Shown: piece after piece, positions 52,001 through 61,419 of the stretch | How positions within the stretch are numbered: position 1 is the first letter of the stretch | Layout: every line of letters starts with the position of its first letter | From: Stichopus chloronotus | Taxonomy: Eukaryota; Echinodermata; Holothuroidea; Aspidochirotida; Stichopodidae | Length of the DNA: 64,000 nt | Direction: 5' to 3' | Assembly: GCA_021234535.1 (NCBI GenBank) | Contig: SFZH01000008.1 | Location: 22,655,091 to 22,719,090, forward strand | Position numbers and translations under genes: made by a program | Notes under the pieces: generated by a model | Databases searched by the model: none | What the model was told of the DNA's origin: nothing | The model's input: the letters and a program-made list of their open reading frames with translations, nothing else

Positions 52001-53728
52001 TGTAATAATGCCCCATTGTTCCCTTGTAATCTCCTATGAACCACTTATCTCCCTTCATCCCCTGGTAATTTCTCATAATTTTCCCTTATTATACCCAATT
52101 ATCCCCTAATAATTCCCCATCATCCCTTAGTATTTCCCTACTGTTTTAAATAATCCCCTATCGTACCCTAATTATGCCCCATCATCCTGTAGTAATGTCC
52201 CACCACCCCAAAATAATCCTCCTCCACCCCACTTGATAATCCGCCCTTATCCCCTAATAATCTCCCATCATCCCTCAGTATTTCCTCACCTTCCTCTAGT
52301 ATTAACTTCCCACCATTTTTTTGTAATTTCGTACCATCCCCTAATAATCTTCTCCCTTACCCTTATTATACCTCACTATGCCATGAGATGGGAGGAATAA
52401 TTATCCCTTCTGTTTGGCCCTCACAAATTCTGGTAATCCTTAAGAAGATAAAAGCCATTGCCGGAAAAAAAAATAAAGGAAGGATTAGTGTTATGTTCAA
52501 AGTTCTTTCAGAGGCAACTGATTTCTGTGAACACTGCTAAACACATACTGTATGTTTCACCCAGGTACATCAATGTTATCACATATCATAGAATGTCAGC
52601 TTTAAATTTTTATTTTATAGCGGAATTAAAGTTTGAGGACACGATGCATTAGAAACAATATGTTATGCACCAGGATGTTGAAGTAGGTAACACATATGGA
52701 AAGGAATCAAGTCATTGTAGGGTGCCAATGTTTGCAGTTGTCATATCAAAAATACAATTCCAAATTATTTAATTTACCTACTGATCACAAATATCCATCT
52801 TATGTATTGTCATATTCTCATTCCATTAAAGGCATTAACTTGCTGCAATAAAATAAAATAGAAGAATTTGCATAATACTCAAATTAGTGAAGCCTGGATA
52901 TCCTTGTGTCATGGACCCTGATGCAATAGGACTCAGTGTTGACCTCTTCAGAGTTGAACAGGTCACTGCTATTTAATTTCAGTTTCTGGACACTGATATG
53001 TTGATATACTGAACTACAACACTCCTCAGTTTATATTGTTCACCAGACTCAAATAAGGCAGTGCTGCGTTTCTGTCCCCTGGAGTTGCTAAGGTGGCAGT
53101 ACTCTAATATTAATTTCTGGACTCAACTGTAACATTGTTCTGTTTAAGTTATCTACTAGACTCAATTCAAATCATTGCTCTATTGTATCGTCTGCAGCGG
53201 ATGTTTTTGCAGTATTCTCCACCTCGATTTTTAAGAAACTGTCCGTGAAGGGTGTTTGCAATTTCATGGGAGGGGTCTGAATTAAGGGGACTCCCCCACC
53301 TTCAGAAATATTTGATAATTGTACTGCTACATAATACTCTTTGGAATTCCTTAGAGACAATGTCTTGCTCTTTTTTAAATGAAAGTAGTTGTGGAAAGTT
53401 TTGCAGGGTTTCCTTTTTTCTTAAGGGGGAAGTTGCTATTTCAAGGTGGGTGGGGTTTCCCCTTAAATATGCTGTAGAGAACACAGACTTAAGCATATCA
53501 CTCCTAGCAGATATTCCATCATTTTAAATGACCACAGTCACTGTTTCATTGCTTGCTTATGATTAATATTTGTTCATGCTTTTATTTTCTGTTAAAGTTC
53601 ATGATCCTGGAAGAGGACAGATGCAACCCATTCCTGGTCAGAAGAGGCAGACCACAAAAGAACGTGAGAAACCTAAAGAAAAGGATAAAAAATCGAAAGG
53701 ATTCTTTTCAAAATCCAAAAAAAAATAG
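23342..53728 (+). CDS. CCDC50: CCDC50 (Ymer)-like coiled-coil ubiquitin-binding protein, 13 exons
   Basis: CCDC50 is a cytoplasmic EGFR/NF-kB pathway adaptor that binds Lys63-linked ubiquitin. Predicted coding exons are 23342-23390, 32350-32412, 33137-33275, 34501-34594, 36545-36665, 38967-39085, 40024-40171, 40705-40772, 41712-41804, 44892-44975, 45628-45729 (weak sites), 47160-47676 and 53598-53728. All phases agree, giving 1728 bases and 575 residues. The N-terminal block carries FSVFEDGAYAHQVQEEL then NVEHYQGNISRRRTVRSDL, aligning with the CCDC50 block [21 protein letters not shown]...NVQRNRLVQHDLQVAK. The middle is a Glu/Lys/Arg coiled coil with repeated MIU-like cores: EIAREMQQKEKEE (116), LIAKQLQEHEKDK (196), MFARQIHREEVQR (268) and ELARRMQHEEVVR (299). 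After that come an acidic exon, an octapeptide-repeat exon and a Lys-rich tail. It is longer than the human short (about 306) and long (about 482) forms. The N-terminal assignment is strong; the exact isoform is inferred. Confidence 0.85.
27955..28510. repeat. Dispersed repeat, copy 1, interrupted by a minisatellite
   Basis: This shares ordered blocks with 30235-30720 in the same orientation: CCATCAAACATTG, TTGCATCATGAATAA, CAGTAATTAAGAG or its variant, AAAAGAAATACTG-CACTGTG, and CACTTGGTCTTTAA at the end. A 32-bp tandem array has grown within this copy. Confidence 0.75.
28083..28205. repeat. 32-bp minisatellite inside the dispersed repeat
   Basis: Nearly four copies of a unit with GCAGTATGCCTTACAGTATG and TTATTACTATGT. 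The other copy of the host repeat has a single version at this point (CAGTATGCCTCATGTTATCC near 30366), so the array arose after the repeat inserted. Confidence 0.9.
28985..29290. repeat. Two inverted copies of the GACCTC repeat
   Basis: GAAGCTTGGACA recurs at about 29019 and 29186, each followed about 100 bases on by a GAGGTCAACAGG box. The units are the reverse orientation of the family in 33540-34260, where GTGACCTCAAATGA is the matching word. Confidence 0.6.
30235..30720. repeat. Dispersed repeat, copy 2
   Basis: This is the partner of 27955-28510, collinear and in the same orientation, with no internal array. It has no coding capacity. No terminal inverted repeat or poly(A) tail was clear, so the class is unknown. 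Confidence 0.75.
33540..34260. repeat. Five tandem units of a 135-157 bp GACCTC repeat (intron 3 of CCDC50-like gene)
   Basis: Equivalent GACCTC or GATCTGATGACCTC words fall near 33551, 33695, 33830, 33974 and 34131. Each unit also holds a GATCATCTACT-type box and an ACTAAGTATGAAATTA-type box. The array ends in a CA-rich microsatellite (about 34272-34300). Units are diverged, so this is an old array. Confidence 0.85.
34780..35110. repeat. About 30-bp minisatellite, intron 4
   Basis: Roughly ten copies of TAGAATAGACCTAATAAAAG then AGACTTATAG, with frequent one-base changes and missing pieces. It is purine-rich on the plus strand and non-coding. Confidence 0.85.
35735..36315. repeat. CAGC/CATC/CACT-rich array, intron 4
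   Basis: About 580 bp built from CAGCCAGCCATCCACTCAGC and CACCCAGC words with a 4-bp underlying rhythm. It creates a 199-codon frame of Pro, Ser and Gln repeats that has no start context or splice support. It lies wholly inside the intron between exons 4 and 5. Confidence 0.95.
36666..38966 (+). other. CCDC50-like intron 5
   Basis: A 2.3-kb intron with a GTAAGA donor and an acceptor ending TTAATAG. Its main content is the foldback-like element at 37485-38655, and it contains no exon I can support. The final 300 bases before exon 6 are ordinary intronic sequence. Confidence 0.65.
37485..38655. mobile_element. Foldback-like element with repeat-filled arms
   Basis: The left arm (about 37485-37930) and the right arm (about 38100-38655) are inverted relative to each other. 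Outer ends match: GGAAGCATAGATGGGACATGC on the left and, in reverse complement on the right, AGAAGCATGGAAGGGACATGC. Both continue into AGCAAAATGACAATTTT or CGGCAAAATGACAATTTT. Inside, each arm is a tandem series of roughly 45 to 55 bp units around GAAAAATTGCCATTTTGCC. About 170 bp of unrelated sequence separates the arms. Long inverted repeats composed of tandem units are the layout of foldback transposons. No transposase is present. Confidence 0.65.
39400..39680. repeat. About 20-bp degenerate tandem repeat, intron 6
   Basis: Some twelve copies of CATGATCCTTAGTTTCTACT with variants (GTGATCCTTA, GATTCTTAGT). It is an irregular array with no coding role. Confidence 0.8.
40024..40772 (+). CDS. 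CCDC50: CCDC50-like exons 7 and 8 (duplicate of exons 5 and 6)
   Basis: Exon 7 (40024-40171) encodes LIAKQLQEHEKDKYLLAKK, then KESERLAMRLQQEE. Exon 5 (36545-36665) encodes EIAREMQQKEKEEYIRLKK, then MESERLAKSLTQE. Exon 8 (40705-40772) ends RRVPGTVDDDE and exon 6 (38967-39085) ends NKVPDVTDDE. The phases are identical (0 to 1, then 1 to 0), so one two-exon block has been copied in tandem. Each copy carries two MIU-like cores. The acidic DDE at the end of exons 6 and 8 completes the motif that begins the following exon. Confidence 0.8.
40419..40460. repeat. TG/TATG microsatellite, intron 7
   Basis: A run of TG dinucleotides followed by TATG repeats and then irregular GTGTGC words up to about 40495. 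Confidence 0.9.
42280..42690. repeat. ACATGTGATA array, intron 9
   Basis: About 25 occurrences of ACATGTGATA or CATCTGATACAT with higher-order units of about 55-60 bp that include AGCTCATCTACATGTGATAC. The open frames on the minus strand (Tyr, His, Met, Ser repeats) are repeat artefacts. Confidence 0.9.
42788..42900. repeat. 28-bp minisatellite, intron 9
   Basis: Four almost identical copies of CAGTGCCTCCAAGAGGCATA then CTTCTCTA. The unit contains an internal inverted repeat (TGCCTC-N-AAGAGGCA), so each copy can form a small hairpin. A looser set of GGAGACATACCTCT words continues to about 43110. Confidence 0.92.
43210..43595. mobile_element. Diverged relative of the TTAA MITE
   Basis: The right end reads CAACTCAATGAGCCCCT, matching the right terminal repeat of the 8058-8423 element. 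The internal part resembles 57281-57600 in order (AAGGAAATCATTGC, TATGGTTAATACT, CAGATTTGCAA, ATCAACATATGAGGAATAC). The left end is eroded. Confidence 0.55.
44040..44240. repeat. 33-bp minisatellite, intron 9
   Basis: Six copies of ATGAGTATTAATCTATGCTA then TGCATGATACTGT. Copies are more than 90% alike by eye, and the last unit breaks into a T-rich run. Confidence 0.92.
45060..45470. repeat. About 40-bp minisatellite, intron 10
   Basis: Some nine copies of ACTACATTGTATGGGTGACT then GTGTTACAATACATTAAG. The first copies (near 45060-45150) are longer and more diverged. It ends about 150 bp before the predicted acidic exon 11. Confidence 0.9.
45628..45729 (+). CDS. CCDC50: CCDC50-like exon 11, acidic, weakly supported
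   Basis: This predicted exon of 34 codons is phase 0 at both ends and so could be skipped without frame change. It encodes VFYSDDDDNDDDIILL followed by SVRSREDEDM. The acceptor (CATTGAAG) has a poor pyrimidine tract and the donor (ATG|GTTAGA) is not ideal. It may be an alternative exon or a chance frame. Its composition fits the charged neighbours. Confidence 0.45.
45995..46155. repeat. GAT trinucleotide array, intron 11
   Basis: About 53 triplets of GAT with scattered GGT and AAC variants. It gives open frames of poly-Asp, poly-Met and poly-Ser in the various phases, none of them genic. Confidence 0.97.
47160..47676 (+). CDS. CCDC50: CCDC50-like exon 12 with an in-frame 24-bp repeat
   Basis: This 517-base exon has acceptor GGTTATAG|GAC and donor CAAG|GTACAG. 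Residues about 369-488 are some fifteen octapeptides of consensus R-S/G-H-R-P-D-S/P-E. Six consecutive octads in the middle are almost identical at the DNA level (47347-47510, 24-bp unit), while the outer ones are diverged. The exon then gives a charged stretch (YEDRRQDRRHDQREREQ) and ends DAYHLSEQ. The Arg-Ser-rich character suggests a flexible, possibly phosphorylated segment. Because the unit is a multiple of three, spurious frames of up to 211 codons are open on the opposite strand. Confidence 0.8.
47347..47515. repeat. 24-bp coding minisatellite (RSHRPDSE)
   Basis: Consecutive copies of CCTGATTCTGAGAGAAGTCA then TCGA, nearly identical. Surrounding octad codons are older, diverged members of the same series, so this is a recent expansion inside an old protein repeat. 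Confidence 0.92.
47680..51135. mobile_element. Non-autonomous DNA transposon with 49-bp terminal inverted repeats
   Basis: The left terminus (47680-47728) and the reverse complement of the right terminus (51087-51135) agree at 48 of 49 positions, starting CAGTACAGCTCAGAATAAAA. Inside the ends, words such as TAACGATAG and CTATCGTTA repeat in both orientations on both sides, like subterminal transposase-binding repeats. The 3456-bp element has no frame above about 100 codons, so it lacks a transposase. No clear target duplication was found (left flank ACAAGGTA, right flank CATAGCAC), so the superfamily is undetermined. It lies in CCDC50-like intron 12, three bases after the donor junction. Its left 560 bases are CpG-rich. 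Confidence 0.8.
51136..51925. repeat. 34-bp minisatellite, intron 12
   Basis: More than twenty copies of CTATGTGGACTAGGTATGGC then ACAGTGAACTGTAA, with TGTGG and TGGGG variants interspersed. It begins immediately at the right end of the 47680-51135 transposon, and the last copies (51780-51925) are degraded. Confidence 0.95.
51940..52400. repeat. Degenerate CCCCTAATAAT-rich stretch
   Basis: Words such as CCCCTAATAATCTCCCATCA recur with irregular spacing. This is a pyrimidine-rich, diverged simple repeat with no coding capacity. Confidence 0.65.
52400..53597 (+). other. End of CCDC50-like intron 12
   Basis: This holds ordinary AT-rich intronic sequence up to the acceptor TTTATTTTCTGTTAAAG|. 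I see no extra exon. Frames on both strands at 53172-53527 overlap each other and show no family signature. Confidence 0.45.
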
Positions 53729-54239
53729 TATTATCACCTTTACACAAAAATTTACCTCAGTACTAGTAATGTTGGTTAAAATAAGAATACTTTGTTAACA
53801 TTTTGCTTATCTTTATTGTTTTTTCTGATGTTTTTGTTACATTTAATATCACAAAGTCTACTAAACAAAGATATCAGTAATTTAAAACATTCTGAAATTG
53901 AGCATTTTGCTTAATAGTTTAGTGATGGATCATAATCCAAAGTTCAAACCATATGGGCTCCAAAAACATTATCTCTTATTTAATTTGTCTCTGACTTTCA
54001 TGTAGGTCTCCCTTGATCTTGTAAAGTTTATTTTAGTATTATGTGTTTGTAGTTGGTTACACAACTTGGCCTTACATTTTGAAAGTTGTGTGCAGTCCTG
54101 TATGTATTTGGCAGCAAACTAATTCTAGCGAAGCTTTGTAAGTGATAATTAAGTTTTGAGTCAAGCAAATAACTGCTGTTTGATAGATTGAGGATGTCCT
54201 ATAAATCCACCATGTAGAATACCTGAAGGATAATATTAA

Positions 54240-54560
54240 TCAACAAGATTTGATGGCTAAAATGAAGTTTGGATGTAGTTCATGATTACAGCACAGGTGT
54301 AATTATTATAAATCAATCAGAATGCAATTTCTGATAACAGCTTGGGTGTAGTTATTATAAACCAATCAGAATGTAATTTATGATAACAGCTTGGGTGTAA
54401 TTATTGTAAACCAATTGGCTGTAACTCATGATTACTGCTTGGGTGTAATTATTGTGAACTAATTGGATGATGTAATTATGATAACAGCTTGGGTGTAAAT
54501 ATTATGAACCAGTCGGATGTAATTGATGATTACAGCCTTGGTGTAATTATCGTGGTTACA
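54240..54560. repeat. About 60-bp tandem repeat downstream of CCDC50-like gene
   Basis: Five copies of ACAGCTTGGGTGTAATTATT, then AAACCAATCAGAATGTAATT, then a GATTA or GATAA link. Spacing between the CTTGGGTGTA words is about 57-63 bp. Confidence 0.85.
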
Positions 54561-57280
54561 GGTGTACATTATGATTACTACAATGTAAATTTCTAGTACC
54601 AACAGGGCGTTCCAGGATATCCAATAAAGTACAGTACAAACTGCATCACTGGGTCGAGGGGATCTTTTAGCTACTGGGACCACTGTCTTCATTTGGTATT
54701 ACTGGAGTTTGATAAAATGCTTTGGGCATTTTCCATTCTGGGGAAACTTTTCTGCCTGCTGAAGATTTGAAACCATTTTTCTCTTAGCTTTTAGTAGTAT
54801 CTATTATAATGATGTCATCACGATGTCATTGAGGAACCAGTCAGTCTGTAAGCAGGCTCTCGGGTGTTCATCTCTTAATGGAAATCTTTTGTTACATTAT
54901 GATTCCTTGCTTATATTTACATTAGTCTTTCCAGGATAATTAGTTATTCTGCTAATTAATTATGCAAGCTTATATATTCAATGCATTTGTTTCTTGCCAT
55001 GGGTTTATCATGTATAGTAGTTTGGATGGTTCATATTTAAAGGTTCAGGTTATGTAATCAGTAGGAGATCATAACTAATAACATTTATCTTTTTTTTTTT
55101 TTTGTTGTATGGTGCATTCACCAGTTTTGTATCAGTTATGTGCACATGATACTATCACACCGCAATTCCCAAACACACACTCTTGCAAATGACTAAAATG
55201 GAAGTAATAAAATGCCTCAGTGTGCCTTAAATGAAGTGGATAAACTCTCTAGTCATAGTTGATTGTACCAGAGATACAACTGCACCATCACTGGTCCACT
55301 AAGAGTACCTCTATAATGGCCATGTTGCCTCATTTTTAAGGGTTTGTAGGTTCATACACCTGCCTTCCATTTCCGAAAAGCAACACCCCCTTTGACACAA
55401 ATACACAATTGGCAACTTTAATACTACAATGAAAACAAAGTAGTAGTTTCAGTAAGCTGAATGTAGCCTAGCAACAGTCAATTCTCTGAAGGCAGCAACT
55501 GCACTAATATTCAAACCAAGGTATTCCTCAATTATTGGTATTACCCCCGTTTTGGATTGTGTGTGATCTGACAGACAAGTTGTTTTCCACCATCTGACAA
55601 AGTTCTGCTATTGCCAATCACATTGTAAGCCCCAGCCACACTGCAAAGCGAGTAATTTGGGACTTTTCTCCATTAAAGAATGTATTTAAGGCCATTCCTT
55701 TATCAATACATATTTCTGATGTCTTTGTATGGATTCACATAATTTACAAATGTTAATATGTGAAAGCAGGTGATTCGTGTGAAAGTTGTGTTTTGGTGGC
55801 TGGAAATTGCTACTGGTATGATTTGGTATTTTTCTTTGCAATGTGTTTTTTTTTTCATTAGAGTATTCCTTCTTGGGACCTTTTATTTTATATTTTGTAT
55901 TACGTTGGGCTTACGTTTTTTGCTCAGTGTAGCTTTGAGTATTCAGGTTAAGTATTCATGTATATTACAATAGACAATTGAGGTTGACATATCAATGGTA
56001 TTGGTGAGATTGAGAATCATGATAGTATGGCTTAGGTTTTGGTAAATATACTAAAATTTAGACTGATTTGATGGGAGATGAGGAGCTGTAAAATATATCC
56101 TCCATAACTTTTGGCACTTTTTTTCTCCAAATCAAATAGAAGCATATATGCATAACAGATTTGTGGTAAAAAATGATCTGCAAATGACAAATTTTCTTAG
56201 AGAGTGCCCAGAAGAGAAAATAAACCATTAATATTTGAATTTTTGTAATGTTGTGGCCTGCAAGGAAATATTCATAAATATTTATTTTTTGCCCCCCCCC
56301 CCACCTCTAACTTGAACATGGAATGTTGTTCAGGTCAGATCATTTTATATCATAAATCTTCTAACTAGAAATCCCTCTACTCGACTTTGAGAAAGAAAGA
56401 TCAATAAGTTATGTACCATGTATTTTACAACTTCCTATCCTTCTGTAATACTCTCATTGTCCACTCAGTCTTTTATGACATGCTTATCCTGTTGTTTAAG
56501 AAGCGTATGATGCTTTATTTGTTAACTTTGCATGGCATTACTAACAGAGTAACGTACTCTTTAATTAGATACTTATTTGACGCAAACTCTTCATTGCAAG
56601 TTTATGTAAATAGCTGCTGACGTAACATTGATGTCATGTCCAATAGGGATGGTCAAGATATACTAGTCTTGTAGAGCAGGGATGGAGGAGGTCGAAATAA
56701 AATATTACAAAAAAAATGGAAATGATTCTTAATATTTATTTCAGATGAGAATTGTTGGTATTTTCTTTCATTCAAGAGGAAGCAACAGTAACTGGCCATT
56801 AACTGCTGAGGGGAGGGGAGAGGGGAAACCTGTATATTTCAGGGTGCAGTCATTGTCATTGTTATATCATCAGACATGACTAGCAATAAGAAAGTTAACT
56901 CCAAATGTGAGGCAGTGACTATGTAAATATAGCAAAGGCAAAATGTTAAAACTTCTGTAATGCATAGAAAAATATAAAAAGCAACATTACAAAATGTATT
57001 GAATTTGGCACCTTGTATCAATATAAATACAATAACACTACAAACATTGAATACAGTTTTGACTACATAAATTTGTTGCTAAATACTTTGCATATGTCTA
57101 TGGGAAGTATACGGTGAATTCATTGAAAACTAGCTGAAGCGACAATCACCTTATTTATAATCCATAACAGAGACATCTAGATATCACATACTATACAGTA
57201 GTGAGTAATGAAACATGTCATACAGTGCACTTATGGCTTGAAAAATCTATGTGATAGAAATTATCAAGGTGAGACCTTAA

Positions 57281-57600
57281 AGGGGCTCACTGAGTTGATA
57301 TCAATGTATTTTTGTGATGAGTTTGAAGGAAACCATTGCATGCCAATACTTCAAATAAGTAATATTGTTCATGCATCTATTTCCTATGCAAAATGTCAGA
57401 AGTTGTAGTTTTTATGAACAAGAGTCGCATATGGTTAATACATTACTTCAAGATAGTGTCTGGTAACAGATTTGCAACAAGTGATTTTAACCATTAATAA
57501 CCAGGCCATTGCTGTATATTCAGAACCCCCTAGTTTCTCCATTTACTATCAACATATGAGTAATACGCAACAGTGACAAAATATGAATTTAAGAACATAA
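57281..57600. mobile_element. TTAA MITE relative, right end missing
   Basis: The left end AGGGGCTCACTGAGTTGATATC follows a TTAA (57277-57280) and matches the terminal repeat of the 8058-8423 element. The interior is collinear with 43210-43595. No matching right terminus is seen. Confidence 0.6.
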
Positions 57601-58364
57601 GAAGTTTCGGTTGGTTGAATGTTGAAGTATCTTACATTACTAAATGCAAGATTCTAATTCAATAGGTCTTCAAACTTGTAATTCTATCAACATTTACAAT
57701 TGCAAAGTTGAAAATAATATCTGTTAATGAAAGCATTATTGTTTAGAGAGTCGCATTTCCTCCTGTGACTTTATATGTCAAATGTTTGTGACTGAATTGT
57801 TGGATCTGGTAAAATGAATGATGAAAAAGTTGTGAACAAACAAAAAGATGATTTGGTTTGTTAAACTGATTATTTATAAATTCCTGAAACTAATGACATA
57901 CAACGAAATCAAAAGTAATAATTATTAAGAATTAGTCATATGAAACTAAGTACTACTATAAAACCTAGACCACACCAATTTGATTTAGTATGTAGTCTAC
58001 AGTGAGTTTACACTGAGGTATTATTTTCTAGAATAGCAGTAGAGAAGCAGAATGTAAATGAAGTTACTCTGTACTCCATCTCTCCATCCAAGGCACTTAT
58101 TTTTCTGGAATTCATAAAATATTGAAGTAATGTCAGACATCTTTACCTTGCAGAATTGTACAAACCTGACATGGGCAGTGATTAGAAACTACAGATATAT
58201 ATCATAAATTGGAATGATGAAAATAATCCTAATAAGTATATACATGATACTTAAAAAAAAAAAAAAAAATTAACATGATCTATTAAATTAACATTTGTCC
58301 TTAAATAGCTAAAAACAAATGTGTCCTTCAACATGTAACTACTGTTCTCATCTACTCTCACACA

Positions 58365-58880
58365 AAACAAGACTAACCAGTGGCTAGCTTATAACGAGTG
58401 ACAATACTCTTCTCATACCAGTCTCTCACACCAAACAAGGCTAACCAGTGGCTAGCTTATAACGAGTAGACAGTACTCTTCTCATACAGTCTCTTACACA
58501 GGACAAGGCTAACCAGTGGCTAGCTTATAACGAGTAGACAATACTCTTCTCATACCGGTCTCTCACACCAAACAAGGCTAACCAGTGGCTAGCTTATAAC
58601 GAGTGACAATACTCTTCTCATACCGGTCTCTCACATCAAACAAGACTAACCAGTGGCTAGCTTATAACGAGTAGACAATACTCTTCTCATACCGGTCTCT
58701 CACACCAAACAAGGCTAACCAGTGGCTAGCTTATAACGAGTAGACAATACTCTTCTCATACCGGTCTCTCACACCAAACAAGGCTAACCAGTGGCTAGCT
58801 TATAATGAGTAGACAATACTCTTCTCATACAGTCTCTTACACAGGACAAGGCTAACCAGTGGCTAGCTTTTGAGTAGACA
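58365..58880. repeat. 68-70 bp minisatellite
   Basis: Eight copies of a unit with GCTAACCAGTGGCTAGCTTA, then TAACGAGTAGACAATACTCT, then TCTCATACCGGTCTCTCACA. Variation is mainly TAGACA against TGACA and ACCGG against ACAG. It lies just beyond the stop codon of the minus-strand gene, so it is probably in that gene's 3' UTR. Confidence 0.93.
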
Positions 58881-59020
58881 GTACTCTCTTCATAAAGCTT
58901 TAACTATGAGTGGCTGGTTTCTGATAAGTAGACAGCTCTCTTCACTCACAGTTGATACATACACAGAACAAGGCTAGCCCGTGAGTGACTTTTGGTCTTC
59001 TATTTCAATTAGATTCAAAG

Positions 59021-61419
59021 CTAGAAGCTGTCTGTGGGCAACCATCCAGCCTTTCTCAGAGCTTGTTTTGCCATTTCTTCAAATTCCTAGAAGAGAAAAG
59101 AAGGCATATTGATAAATGTATGAATAATTCGTGACAATTTGAATGTACCTTAAATTTAGAAATATGTGGTTCCTCATCTTCAACACAATCAAGTTTGGTA
59201 AACCAAAGATGGGGCATTGTCTCATATTAATTCATGGTCAGAAGGCCTAATATCATCTTTCATTTCCTGAAGTACAAATCATAACTAACACATGCTACTG
59301 TAGCTTTAATATTACCAATTTTCTTCTGACTTGTTGCATATATTAAAAAGTTATTGTGACTTTCAATCCTTGGTAACAATTTTCCTGGTATCACATTGCG
59401 TTTGGTCCAATTGTGTACAAATTGTAAATGTATTCAAAGCTATTACCACAGAAAACCTAAGACGACTTTAAAAGTGCTACACAAAATGTGAAAGCTAAAT
59501 TATCCCCTGTCCCCCCTTGCTATTGTAATAGTTGATAAAGTAACAGTGTTAATTACTACTGTATACAGGGCAGGATCTATGTATCTTCTTCAGAGGCAAA
59601 CAAACAGGTTATAGGAAGCAACCAACACAAACATACAGACATTTGAACAGGTACAGTACAGTGTGAGGTACATATTAAAGTTATTTTCTTGTTAAATGCA
59701 AAACTGTGGCTAATAGTTTCACTGCTTATCATCTTCTGTTAAAATGTCCATATCTCAGGGGCAAGAATGAGACCTTCTTGATACCTCCACCTATTACTAA
59801 AGTATGTTAATGTCTTCAGTTCTTTTTTATTTTTAAATGCCAAGGCCAGGTTGAAAATTTCCAAGACTTATCAGTTCTTTACTTGGTTTAGCTTTGCAGT
59901 AAGTAGGATTTTGGTACATTTCATTGATAACAATACTGTCCTTAATACATATATTTTTAATGAATACAGTAGTGTTTTGTTACTGACTAGAATATTTATT
60001 TGTTCAATAATCATGAATATTTATTTTAATTAGTATATGTATCTTGATATCTTTACTGACATTTGCAACTTTTAATGTCAAGAGAAAGGTTATCACAGAG
60101 AGCCAGTCAAAAGAAACAGAAGAACATGATTAACTTGATGCTCACATTCCCTACTGTAGCCTTCATTAAGTCTTTTATTCAAACTATCAACTTTGTTGTC
60201 TTTTTACCTCTCACAAAATTGCAGCAAAAGAACTGCGAAAAACAAGAACTAAGAACAATGAAATTATCAGTATGCTTTTATTAAAACTTTTTTAATGGTA
60301 AGATGGCAATGTCTAAGTACTATTCATAGCAAGTCAAATATTTTCATTATTCTTGTTGTTGGTGCAGTGCAACTTGTTTTCTTTAATGTTATAGCTGTTG
60401 GTGAAAATATTTATTTGCACAACCATATCATATTTTAAAATAAATTGTTAGCTAAAGCTGTATTTTTTTTTTAAATTACATTTACTTACATTAATATCCC
60501 TCAAGACATCTGGTGGGACTTCCGTTCTTAGTTTTGGCTTAATGCTGGCGCCGGGGGGAAATAAGAGTCCGCCATCTACTGAATCGGAATCACTCGTATT
60601 TAGTGAATCCTGTTCTGGTATACTTCTGTTTACCAAACTCATATCGGGGCTACTGATCGGAGAGTGTTTCTTGCTGATTGGTTGATGATGTATACTACCA
60701 GACTCTGGTGTTGAGCCTTGATTGCTGAAGACAGAATCCATGCTGTGTGATGAAAATTGCTCCAATTTACTAGTTTTAGAGTTGCTAGATTCATTAGTAC
60801 TGTTAGAGGATAATGAACTCATCGATGATGATACGCTCTTATTCATCCCCTGATCTCCATCTCGAATGCCTGAGACGGTCGTTAAATTACTGACTGTACC
60901 TGAATCAGTTTTACAATCTACATCATCCTCTTTCTCTTCAGAAAGAGAGGATGGTAACACAGATCTCAACATCATTGTCTTCAGAACAGCCTGGGCTCTG
61001 CTTCTACATTTCATCAATTCTCTCTTTTGATGTAGAATTTCCAATTCCATCTCATGTTTCCGTAGCAATGCCTGTTTTCTCTGGTCAGTTTTGAGAATAT
61101 TGTCACTCAGTTCTTTATCTATTGCTTCTACTTTTCTACGAAGTTCCTGGATGAGTTCCTTTGTTGAGGCATCATTTGCCGATTCATTGCTACTGCTGTT
61201 GCTGCCTCTGACAGTTTTCTTGTTCTTTGCTCTTTTCTGCTCTAGCAGTCGTTTATCGAGAGCATTCAGTTTAGTCTGAGCAGACATTCTCCTCTGGTTC
61301 AATATTAATGATCGTTTCAGTGAGTTTATTTCTTCTGTTTCATTGGCCTGTTGGTATTTTTTCTGAATCATCCTTCTCTTCTGTTGCAGCAATGGTGATT
61401 CCGAAGGAGAATCTGAGGC
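59021..61419 (-). CDS. Coiled-coil protein, last two coding exons (partial, unidentified)
   Basis: The penultimate exon is 61419-60490 (310 codons) and the last is 59086-59021 (21 codons plus stop), both phase 0. The junction AAT|GTAAGT to TTCTCTTCTAG|GAA gives DVLRDINEFEEMAKQALRK and ends GWLPTDSF. The first 140 residues are a Lys/Arg/Glu/Leu/Gln coiled coil (LLQQKRRMIQKKYQQ; TKELIQELRRKVEAIDKEL; RKHEMELEILHQKRELMKC). Next is a Ser-rich, probably disordered stretch with runs such as SVSSSMSSLSSNSTNESS. A short conserved-looking C-terminal segment (PPDVLRDIN...AGWLP) follows. Such a layout is common in centrosomal and cytoskeletal proteins, but I do not recognise the family. Upstream exons lie beyond 61419; none was seen up to 63180, so they are probably outside the window. 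The acceptor at 61419 (CCGAG|GCC) is moderate; CCTCAG|ATT is an alternative. Confidence 0.75.
59087..60489 (-). other. Intron of the coiled-coil gene
   Basis: A 1.4-kb intron on the minus strand. It is AT-rich and holds no repeat array or further exon that I can support. Short plus-strand frames at 59851-60284 are featureless. Confidence 0.6.

Larger units (their letters stand above)
53729..58320. other. Intergenic stretch between convergent genes
   Basis: This runs from the CCDC50-like stop to the region downstream of the minus-strand gene. It should include the CCDC50-like 3' UTR. One AATAAA lies at 54623-54628 but I cannot show it is used. It also contains a tandem repeat (54240-54560) and a MITE relative (57281-57600). 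No gene is supported. Confidence 0.45.
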
